Origin: Paludibacteraceae bacterium
GTDB lineage: Bacteria > Bacteroidota > Bacteroidia > Bacteroidales > Paludibacteraceae
NCBI GenBank assembly: GCA_018055865.1
Contig: JAGPGR010000154.1
Span: 1 to 5,191 of the forward strand
Direction of reading: 5' to 3'
DNA: 5,191 nt
Shown here: positions 1-5,191 of the stretch, in pieces
Layout of the letters: every line of letters begins with the position of its first letter
Numbering within the stretch: the first letter of the stretch is position 1
Notes under the pieces: model-generated
The model's database searches: none
Seen by the model: the letters and a program-made list of their open reading frames with translations, nothing else
Told to the model about the DNA's origin: nothing
Made by a program: the position numbers and the translations under genes

Positions 1-442
1 GTTCATTGGGCTCATAATAGAGAAAATATTTTTATTAAAAACAAAATTTATAAACCTTAAAAAATATCCCCGAAAATACAGTAGTTTATCAGCTTGCTGA
101 AAAATTAGGAAATCGGAGGAGATTCATGGTGATTAAATTTTTAGAAATTAAACAGAAGTGATAATTAAATCCATAAAGTATAGATTTATAATTTTAATAA
201 TTCGGAATATGGAATCAGTTGCAAATTTGGAGTTTTAATATTTTATTTATAGTTTTTATTAAATTGGATATTCCGGTGATATTGACCATCCCTTAGGTTG
301 TGTATCGCTCAACACTATGGCATGACAAAAAAATTCCGTTTTTTTTATGACAAAACTATACACCCATGCTAACACTTCATTTTCAATCTATTACATCTAC
401 TTTTCACTGTAAATTTGAGTGTTAAATTTAAGCGACGGTATA
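1..442. other. AT-rich stretch without a convincing gene
   Basis: No open reading frame with convincing protein character lies here on either strand. The sequence is strongly AT-rich. It contains an 8-bp inverted repeat, CGGAATAT at 203-210 and ATATTCCG at 268-275, separated by 57 bp. It also has a 7-bp inverted repeat, TAACACT at 370-376 and AGTGTTA at 418-424, just downstream of the PEGA gene's stop codon. A 36-codon open frame ends at 161, and an A/T-run structure lies at 322-355. No classic GC-rich hairpin followed by a T run was found. The stretch is therefore best read as the 3' intergenic region of the minus-strand operon, with no assigned function. Confidence 0.6.
322..355. repeat. 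Direct repeat bracketing an A7/T8 inverted repeat
   Basis: ATGACAAAA occurs at 322-330 and again at 347-355, a 25-bp period. Between and overlapping the copies, seven A residues (327-333) face eight T residues (339-346) across the 5-base loop TTCCG. In RNA from either strand this could form an all-A:U stem. It lies roughly 100 bp beyond the stop codon of the PEGA gene, so it could be a weak bidirectional terminator, but the stem has no G:C pairs. The terminator role is inference and uncertain. Confidence 0.3.
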
Positions 443-2662
443 TTAATAGTTTGTAAACAAAGGTTTTTTCAAAACACGTATCATATTGTTGCCACGAGCG
501 GGCGATTGTCCTAATGTGAAACCGATTGAAATAATAAATTGACTTTGATTAAATGCAACAATGTTGTATTTTCTCGAATGATTTGCAAAACTGAATTCGC
601 TGGAGGGGGTAACTAAAAAGTTATATTTTCCGTCAATAAGCTTTTGTTGTCCGATTTTTATATTTGCATTCAATACAGATATGCGTGACGACAACTCAAT
701 TCCGTAGAAAATATCCTGCCCACTTACATGGCTGTAAGGAATTACCTTTGTCAACTGAGGATAAAACGTGTAAGTACCTACAGCAGCAACATCCAGCTGT
801 TTGAAAATGGGTAATCCCACACGCAGTTCACCATTCAAAAATAAAAGTGATGCAGCAAACATATATTCGCTGTAAGCAGTATTATCTTCATTTTCAACAA
901 TACCTGTACCGTATGATGTATTAATGGGCGTTCCGCCAACACCTTGGTTTGCTTTGAAAACCGATGTTTTAAGAATACTGGTGGAAAATCCGGGAAATAC
1001 ATTAAACCTTCCAAAATGCACATTTGCCATTCTTGAATATAAACTTTCACCTGCAACAGATAACCCGGGCGTTATAATCTTTGGGGATGAGATAAAGTAA
1101 TCACCAACTAAAGTCGTAAAAGTACCTCGCGAGTAAACGGGAGCATTTATTGAGTTTTTGCCGTTATGATTGATTGAGCCACTGAAACATACCCTTTTAT
1201 CATTCAACAGTTTCATCTTGTATTTTCCAATGGGTAGCTGAACATCAGCTGGTGTTAATACGTTTTCCAATACAATTTCTTTTCCTCTTTTAATAAGGAT
1301 ACTTAATGCGTTTCTTTCGCTTGTTATTTGGATTGGATTGTTTATTTCAAGTTTTGAATGAACTGTATCAACAGAAAGTGTACGATCATCATTTATTTCA
1401 ATTTTTTGTTTGAAATCCAGAAAACCGTTTCTCTTGATTACGATTTCATGCACACCTTTATTAAGAGATATCATTTTAGGTGTGAATCCCTGCCTGACAC
1501 CATCGACCAAAATTTCAGATCCGGCGGGATTACTTTCTACTCTGAATTGTTTATAAATTGACATACTTACATTTAAATCAATTTCCTTTCCTTCTTCTGA
1601 CAGAATTTGATACTCTTTTTCTGAAGATATATAGCCTTCTTTTACAATTCGAATTATTTTATTCCCAATTTTAGTTTTATATCTGTAGAGCGGTACATCT
1701 CCAATGTATTCATCATCCAGGAATATTTTTGCTCCAATAGCATTGCTTTGATCACTCACAGTCAAATAACCTGAGATTGGCTCCAGTTTTACTGCCAATG
1801 GAGTTACAGTACCTTTGGAAGCGGATATTCTGGAAGTTTGAGTTCTGTATCCCGGAGCTGACACTACAACTGAATAGTTACCCGGTGGAACGGGCATTGA
1901 CCCCCCCTGATATAACTTGAAAAATTGCAGATTATCAGCATCATCATAAGTGCGAACTTGATTACTATTTACTAAATAAGCCAGATTTACATGTGCAGTG
2001 TCTATTTCCACCAAAGGGAATACATTAAACGTGGAATTATCAGTGGTTGAAATATCTAGCTGGATTTTTGCAAAATCGGGTTTTAATACTAAATCAAGTT
2101 GTCTGATGTTACCATCACTGGGAACAATCACAAATGTGTCAATCGGCATATATCCATGTTTACTGATCCTTACCTTATATTCTCCGGCATTCATTTCTAT
2201 TGGCATACCGGTGAGTTGAGGACTTTGCCCGGAAAATCCAAAGTCGGCTAAAGCATTATTTGGCTTGGTTTTGAAATAAAGTTTGCCAAGTGCCGCTTTT
2301 TCAACGACCCGAAATGCGTATTTTGCATTTTTTCCATCAATGTAGGTTTTTTTTGAAATATGCTTCGAAGAGCTTATTGTCAGCCAGAAACTTTCATTAT
2401 TGTGGCAGAAAATATATTCTCCTTTTTGTGAATCGTACAAAGTTCCGACCAAGTCCATTACATTAGAGTCGAATGTCAGGTTGGATATATCACTTTTAAT
2501 AGTAATAATAATATCTCCGGGATGGCATTCACTTCCTCCCTTTATGTCGTATGCTTCAGTTTCATATAATGGTTCAATAATTAATTCTACCTGATTTTGC
2601 TGTGAGAACACTGTCCAAAAATTCAGACCAAACAGGAAGATAATAAATAGTATCCTTTTCAT
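443..2662 (-). CDS. Exported PEGA-repeat protein with beta-rich C-terminal region
   Basis: This 739-residue protein has a typical signal peptide: basic residues at 2-3, a hydrophobic core at about 4-19, and probable cleavage after Ser20 (VFS-QQ). Residues about 21-120 form an unassigned beta-rich lead domain. PEGA-type beta modules follow at about 124-194, 198-296 (divergent, with a long insert), 297-367 and 371-435. The clearest is the last, with SNPAGSEILVDG, the TP turn and the HEIVIKRNGF strand. Residues 437-508 look like a decayed fifth copy. Residues about 510-718 contain alternating hydrophobic strands ending in FTLG, suggesting an outer-membrane-anchored or beta-barrel-like domain. 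The final 21 residues are a basic tail rather than the usual terminal aromatic residue. PEGA domains are known surface or envelope modules without catalytic activity. The gene sits 28 bp downstream of the NTF2-like gene and is probably co-transcribed with it. Its start codon is preceded by an A-rich leader. The exact function is unknown, and the barrel assignment is inference. Confidence 0.9.
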   Translation of the reverse strand: MKRILFIIFLFGLNFWTVFSQQNQVELIIEPLYETEAYDIKGGSECHPGDIIITIKSDISNLTFDSNVMDLVGTLYDSQKGEYIFCHNNESFWLTISSSKHISKKTYIDGKNAKYAFRVVEKAALGKLYFKTKPNNALADFGFSGQSPQLTGMPIEMNAGEYKVRISKHGYMPIDTFVIVPSDGNIRQLDLVLKPDFAKIQLDISTTDNSTFNVFPLVEIDTAHVNLAYLVNSNQVRTYDDADNLQFFKLYQGGSMPVPPGNYSVVVSAPGYRTQTSRISASKGTVTPLAVKLEPISGYLTVSDQSNAIGAKIFLDDEYIGDVPLYRYKTKIGNKIIRIVKEGYISSEKEYQILSEEGKEIDLNVSMSIYKQFRVESNPAGSEILVDGVRQGFTPKMISLNKGVHEIVIKRNGFLDFKQKIEINDDRTLSVDTVHSKLEINNPIQITSERNALSILIKRGKEIVLENVLTPADVQLPIGKYKMKLLNDKRVCFSGSINHNGKNSINAPVYSRGTFTTLVGDYFISSPKIITPGLSVAGESLYSRMANVHFGRFNVFPGFSTSILKTSVFKANQGVGGTPINTSYGTGIVENEDNTAYSEYMFAASLLFLNGELRVGLPIFKQLDVAAVGTYTFYPQLTKVIPYSHVSGQDIFYGIELSSRISVLNANIKIGQQKLIDGKYNFLVTPSSEFSFANHSRKYNIVAFNQSQFIISIGFTLGQSPARGNNMIRVLKKPLFTNY

Positions 2663-2690
2663 TTTCTTTTTTTTTGATTGTTGATTAATT
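2663..2690 (-). promoter_or_regulatory. A-rich translation start region between the two operon genes
   Basis: The 28-bp gap on the minus strand contains a run of nine A residues (plus-strand T run at 2667-2675) ending 4 bases before the ATG of the PEGA gene, followed by GAAA. There is no GGAGG-like sequence. Bacteroidota genes commonly start from A-rich leaders without a Shine-Dalgarno sequence, which supports the chosen start. No terminator or promoter box is visible in the gap, so translation from a shared transcript is the simplest reading. Confidence 0.5.
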
Positions 2691-3533
2691 TTAATTAGGT
2701 TGAATTAGTATTTCTCCCAGCCCTATCTGTTCTGAAGCTGGTGTAGAGTTAGCATCTTGCCATACCCTTACCCATATAAGCGGATTGTCATTTTCACGAA
2801 ACTGGATAACAAAAAATAAAATTCCATAATCGCTGTAATTATCAGCTTGCCATTTTTGTTTGAGCCTAACGCCGTAAAAGGTTTCGTAACCGGATTTGCG
2901 GTGAGGTAATATCTCTATATCTTTGTAGTTGATTAAGATATTCTTGTTTCTTTTGAACACACCTCGTAGTCCGTTAACGTATTCAGATTTAGTCATTCGT
3001 TTGTATGTAGAATTGCTTCCTTCGCTATAGAGAGTGTGTTTATTGGTATCTGTGATTCTAAAACTTTTTTTATCTGTCTGCTTGACGGTTTTTCCAACAA
3101 TAATTAAAGCTTTATCACTCAATACCATATCAATAAAATCAGCATCCTTTTTCATGTATGCAGTTTTCAGGGTTTCCAAAAAGTCTCTGATAATATTTTT
3201 TCGTGTTTCATCAATTACTGCATTTCGCGAGGTTACATTCTTGTACTGGTGTTGGCTTACTGAAAAAAACACATCAGAAACAATACCCTGTGTATTGAAG
3301 GCCAACACAATTTCTTCCTGAAGAGAATCCAGAGCCACTGGTAGATTTCTGATTTCATACCCCGAAGAAGTTTTTAGCATAGTCTCTTTGATATTCTCTT
3401 TTATACATCGAAACTTTGAAGAACTCCAGATTGTATTTATGGTTTCTTTTGCTTCTTCAGTAACTTGCAAATTTCCGAATGAAACACTCTCAGTACATAT
3501 TCCGGAGCATACCCACCCACTTTCGAATAGCAT
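2691..3533 (-). CDS. NTF2-like domain protein, possibly 5'-truncated by the IS element
   Basis: The protein has 280 residues. Residues about 23-100 form a small alpha/beta region (KFRC, GYEIRNLPV, a strand-rich segment ending in SVSQHQY). Residues about 108-262 resemble an NTF2-like fold. They start with a long helix (RKNIIRDFLETLKTAYMKKD), then SDKALIIVGK and a variable insert at 150-180. YGVRLKQKW, YSDYGILFFVIQF and PLIWVRVWQ are the closing beta strands. From memory, proteins of this kind recur in Bacteroidales, and the IHVRTWQP-like ending is characteristic; their function is unknown and no catalytic residues are evident. The start is doubtful. There is no signal peptide, although the operon partner is exported. 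The frame is open upstream only to a stop at 3564-3566. Residues 5-12 are encoded by a degenerate copy of the IS repeat (3500-3520). The native N-terminus has therefore probably been replaced. The next in-frame Met is residue 52, too far in to be attractive. The gene is probably co-transcribed with the PEGA gene. Confidence 0.75.
   Translation of the reverse strand: MLFESGWVCSGICTESVSFGNLQVTEEAKETINTIWSSSKFRCIKENIKETMLKTSSGYEIRNLPVALDSLQEEIVLAFNTQGIVSDVFFSVSQHQYKNVTSRNAVIDETRKNIIRDFLETLKTAYMKKDADFIDMVLSDKALIIVGKTVKQTDKKSFRITDTNKHTLYSEGSNSTYKRMTKSEYVNGLRGVFKRNKNILINYKDIEILPHRKSGYETFYGVRLKQKWQADNYSDYGILFFVIQFRENDNPLIWVRVWQDANSTPASEQIGLGEILIQPN
3500..3520 (+). repeat. Degenerate sixth copy of the IS left-end repeat
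   Basis: This stretch matches the 21-bp array unit at 17 of 21 positions. The first 11 bases are identical (through CCGGAGCAT), with differences at positions 12, 16, 17 and 18. It is in the same orientation as the main array and lies 152 bp to the left of copy 1. It overlaps codons 5-12 of the NTF2-like gene. A chance match is possible, but an 11-base identity so close to the array makes common origin more likely. Confidence 0.55.
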
Positions 3534-3651
3534 TATTTTAGTTTCAGGCTGAAAGTTGTCTATTCAAAACCACGTTTTTCATGTCCGTTTGTGCCAAGAA
3601 TAGGCTTCAAACAGGATGAAAAGACAAAAAACCGTAACAAAACTATCCAAA
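3534..3651. other. Junction region between NTF2-like gene and repeat array
   Basis: This 118-bp stretch lies between the start of the NTF2-like gene and repeat copy 1. It includes CATGTCCGTT at 3580-3589, which matches the second half of the array unit. It also has a minus-strand ATG at 3582-3580 opening only a 12-codon frame (MKNVVLNRQLSA, then stop), which is not in frame with the NTF2-like gene. The true left end of the IS element most likely lies in or just to the left of this stretch. Confidence 0.5.
3638..3645 (-). promoter_or_regulatory. Possible outward promoter -7 box toward the NTF2-like gene
   Basis: On the minus strand this reads TAGTTTTG, fitting the Bacteroidota -7 consensus TAnnTTTG. 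It is about 105 bp upstream of the assigned ATG of the NTF2-like gene and just inside repeat copy 1. No TTTG-like -33 element is seen at the expected spacing, so this is a weak candidate. If it works, the IS element drives the downstream operon. Confidence 0.25.
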
Positions 3652-3846
3652 TTCCGGAGCATGCCCGTTCACGGGTACCTTTTTCCGGAGCATGCCCGTT
3701 CACCCTATTTTCGGTGGACAGAAAACACCCATTTTCCGGAGCATGTCCGTTCACTTACTGGGAGTAGTAGTTTTGTTGTCAACACTTTCCGGAGCATGTC
3801 CGTTCACGGATTGGCGCTTTTCATTTTCCGGAGCATATCCGTTCAC
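3652..3846 (+). repeat. Array of five 21-bp direct repeats at the IS left end
   Basis: The shared core is CCGGAGCATGYCCGTTCAC, with two T residues in front. Copies lie at 3652-3672, 3683-3703, 3734-3754, 3787-3807 and 3826-3846. Copies 1 and 2 are identical. Copies 3 and 4 are identical to each other and have T instead of C in the YCC position. Copy 5 has CATATCC. Start-to-start distances are 31, 51, 53 and 39 bp, and the spacers (10, 30, 32, 18 bp) are unrelated in sequence. Repeats near IS21-family ends are known and thought to be transposase-binding sites; that role here is inference. Most IS21-like ends have fewer copies. Confidence 0.85.
3768..3775 (+). promoter_or_regulatory. Second possible plus-strand -7 box within the array
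   Basis: TAGTTTTG fits TAnnTTTG and begins 14 bp after the end of repeat copy 3, a placement similar to that of the istA box relative to copy 5. No good -33 element is seen. It may be an additional, upstream start for istA transcription or a chance match. Confidence 0.2.
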
Positions 3847-3861
3847 CCGAACGTTCATTCG

Positions 3862-3869
3862 TACCTTTG
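3862..3869 (+). promoter_or_regulatory. Probable istA promoter -7 box
   Basis: TACCTTTG fits the Bacteroidota -7 consensus TAnnTTTG. It is 34 bp upstream of the istA ATG and 15 bp after repeat copy 5. The expected -33 position (about 3838-3842) falls inside copy 5 and matches TTTG poorly. If the transposase binds copy 5 it would cover this promoter, giving autoregulation. The transcription start would be expected at about 3873-3877. Confidence 0.5.
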
Positions 3870-3901
3870 CACCCTTAAAATCATTCACCAAAGCAAAGGT
3901 A
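3862..3901 (+). promoter_or_regulatory. Inverted repeat pairing istA promoter box with its RBS
   Basis: TACCTTTGC (3862-3870) is the exact reverse complement of GCAAAGGTA (3893-3901), leaving a 22-base loop. The right arm contains the AAAGG ribosome-binding sequence (3895-3899), which ends 4 bases before the istA ATG. The left arm is the -7 box itself, so it should be absent from mRNA started at this promoter and present only in mRNA reading in from outside. Such readthrough mRNA could fold and block istA translation. The pairing is seen directly; the control role is inference by analogy with IS10 and IS50. Confidence 0.5.
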
Positions 3902-3903
3902 AT

Positions 3904-5191
3904 ATGGCAGGAAAATCAGCAAATATGAGTAGAATAAAACAAGTTCTCCAATTGAGTGAGAACGGTGTGTCGAACCGGCAAATCGCCAGGGATTTGGATA
4001 TAAACAAAGAGACGGTCAATAATTATGTCCGGTTTTTTAATCAGGATTCATTGACGTTAAAACAAGCGCTGAGCATGGAAGATCCGGAGCTTGAAGCGCG
4101 TTTCAGAGCCGGGAATCCAGCTTACACCGATCACCGGCATCAAACGTTTTTGGATGAGTTGCCGCATTTCAGGACCTCTTTAGGCCATAAGCATGTAACC
4201 CGGTTTCTGGTATGGCAGGAATATATAGCCAGGCATCCGGATGGCTATCGTAAGTCTCAGTTTTTTCATCATTTAAAACAACAATTAGCCGCCTCAGTGC
4301 CTACTACGGTGTTGAGCGACACCTATGTTCCGGGAGAAAAACTATATGTTGATTTTGCGGGCGACACACTGGAATATGTAAATACAGAAACAGGTGAAAT
4401 AACCAAAGTACAAGTATTTGTGGCCTGTTTGCCTTATACGGATTATGCCTTCGCACAATGTGTTTCCTCGCAGCGGGTGGAAGATTTTCTATATGCCATT
4501 TCCAGGTGCATGGAAGCATTGGGAGGCGTACCTAAGATCTTGGTAACCGACAACCTGAAATCGGCTGTAATAAAGGCAGACAGGTATGAACCCACGTTGA
4601 ACAAGGCACTGGAAGATATGGGTAATCATTATCACTTTGTAACCATTCCTTGTCGCCCTTACTCTCCCACACACAAGGCATTGGTGGAAAACCAGGTGAA
4701 AATCATTTACCGCAGGGTATATGCCCGCCTGCGCAATACGACTTTTTATTCATTGGAAGAATTGAATGAGGCGGTATCGCAGAAAATGCTTGAACACAAT
4801 CAGACACGCATGCAACAACGTCCCTTTAGTCGGGAAGAACAGTTCTTTGCTGTAGAAAAGGACACACTATCCCCTTTGCCCGAACATCCTTATGAAATGA
4901 AGTTCACGTGCGATTTACAGGTTCGCAACGATGGTTTCGTGTATTTAGCGCGCGACAAGCACTACTACTCGGTTCCTTTCGTCCATATCGGAAAACGCAG
5001 CCATGTTATTTACACCCGCACATTGGTCAAAATCTTTGTAAACGGTGAATTGGTGGCAACACACGAGCGCCATATAGGCTTTGGTCATACACACAAAAAA
5101 GAACATCTGGCATCCAATTCCAACGCCATTTTGAGTCGTTCGCCCGCGTATTATCAGGAAAAAGCAGACAAACACAGCAACGTATTTAAAG
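3904..5191 (+). CDS. istA: IS21-family transposase IstA, partial at 3' end
   Basis: The frame is open for 429 codons to the window edge. Full-length IstA proteins of Bacteroidota are usually about 500-520 residues, so the C-terminal end is missing only because of the window. IstA carries out the DNA cleavage and strand transfer of IS21 transposition, helped by the ATPase IstB. Residues about 10-45 form a helix-turn-helix (SNRQIARDLDINKETVNNYV). The DDE catalytic core follows: D150 in YVDFAGD, D216 in LVTDNLKSA, and E262 in KALVENQVK, 45 residues after the second Asp. Residues about 338-391 form the beta-rich C-terminal domain (DGFVYLARDKHYYSVPF). All three catalytic residues are present and there is no frameshift, so the gene appears intact as far as seen. 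The start at 3904 is preferred over the Met at residue 8 because AAAGG precedes it and family members commonly begin with MA-K before the helix-turn-helix. Codon and base use differ from the resident genes. Confidence 0.93.
   Translation, partial: MAGKSANMSRIKQVLQLSENGVSNRQIARDLDINKETVNNYVRFFNQDSLTLKQALSMEDPELEARFRAGNPAYTDHRHQTFLDELPHFRTSLGHKHVTRFLVWQEYIARHPDGYRKSQFFHHLKQQLAASVPTTVLSDTYVPGEKLYVDFAGDTLEYVNTETGEITKVQVFVACLPYTDYAFAQCVSSQRVEDFLYAISRCMEALGGVPKILVTDNLKSAVIKADRYEPTLNKALEDMGNHYHFVTIPCRPYSPTHKALVENQVKIIYRRVYARLRNTTFYSLEELNEAVSQKMLEHNQTRMQQRPFSREEQFFAVEKDTLSPLPEHPYEMKFTCDLQVRNDGFVYLARDKHYYSVPFVHIGKRSHVIYTRTLVKIFVNGELVATHERHIGFGHTHKKEHLASNSNAILSRSPAYYQEKADKHSNVFK

Larger units (their letters stand above)
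3582..5191 (+). mobile_element. IS21-family insertion sequence, left part, cut by window edge
   Basis: The element is recognised by its IstA-type DDE transposase and by multiple direct repeats upstream of it, both features of the IS21 family. IS21-type elements usually begin with TG. The TG at 3582-3583 starts TGTCCGTT, a sequence shared with the array unit, and is offered as a candidate left end. The degenerate repeat at 3500-3520 argues that the end could lie further left, so the boundary is uncertain by about 100 bp. The right end and istB, the ATPase helper normally encoded just downstream of istA, are outside the window. The G+C content is clearly higher than that of the host genes: by hand count 50% over 4681-4740, against about 28% over 1321-1380 in the PEGA gene. 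Confidence 0.75.

Noticed and set aside
1..18. tRNA-Met anticodon-arm lookalike (TTGGGCTCATAA)
   Set aside because: The following bases do not complete the anticodon stem and no T arm follows, so it is a chance resemblance or cannot be judged at the window edge.
351..358. Minus-strand TAGTTTTG promoter-like box
   Set aside because: There is no -33 element at suitable spacing and no gene downstream on the minus strand within the window.
835..3321. Small open frames inside the PEGA and NTF2-like genes in other frames
   Set aside because: They are shadows of two long, well-supported genes and lack start signals and domain character.
3560..3754. Minus-strand 64-codon open frame over the repeats
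   Set aside because: Its protein is just the translated repeat (NGHAPE, ACSGI motifs) plus spacer sequence, with no domain character. The open frame is a by-product of the array.
3652..3846. CRISPR array
   Set aside because: The spacers are 10, 30, 32 and 18 bp, too unequal. The repeat is short, no cas genes are present, and the array sits directly in front of an IS21 transposase gene.
3692..3928. Plus-strand 78-codon open frame over the repeats into istA
   Set aside because: It too is repeat-derived and it overlaps the istA promoter, ribosome-binding site and start in another frame.
4304..5175. Several minus-strand open frames opposite istA
   Set aside because: They lie antisense to an intact transposase frame with all catalytic residues and show no recognisable protein features.

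Overview
The window looks like chromosomal DNA from a member of the Bacteroidota, probably Bacteroidales. The resident genes are AT-rich, and the start codon of the PEGA gene follows an A-rich leader rather than a Shine-Dalgarno sequence. The NTF2-like/PEGA protein pair is a type I associate with Bacteroidales, and TAnnTTTG-type promoter boxes occur beside the mobile element. The species cannot be named from this sequence.

Layout: positions 1-442 are a very AT-rich stretch with no convincing gene, only weak inverted and direct repeats. Positions 443-3533 hold two minus-strand genes separated by 28 bp, very likely one operon. The upstream gene (2691-3533) encodes a 280-residue protein with an N-terminal alpha/beta-like domain and a C-terminal NTF2-like domain. 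The downstream gene (443-2662) encodes a 739-residue exported protein with a signal peptide, several tandem PEGA-type beta domains and a beta-rich, barrel-like C-terminal region. Together they suggest a cell-envelope system of unknown function.

Positions from about 3500-3582 to the right edge belong to an IS21-family insertion sequence. Its left end carries five near-identical 21-bp direct repeats (3652-3846) and a degenerate sixth copy (3500-3520) that lies inside the start of the NTF2-like gene. The transposase gene istA starts at 3904 on the plus strand and runs off the window after 429 codons; the expected partner istB lies outside. The istA gene is visibly richer in G+C than the two resident genes.

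The two most interesting points both concern the element. First, a perfect 9-bp inverted repeat pairs the istA promoter -7 box with its ribosome-binding site, so readthrough transcripts, but not transcripts from istA's own promoter, should hide the start site. Second, the first codons of the NTF2-like gene coincide with a degenerate element repeat and the protein lacks a signal peptide, which suggests the element truncated and re-started this gene. I found no clear evidence of an entirely new defence or catalytic system here.
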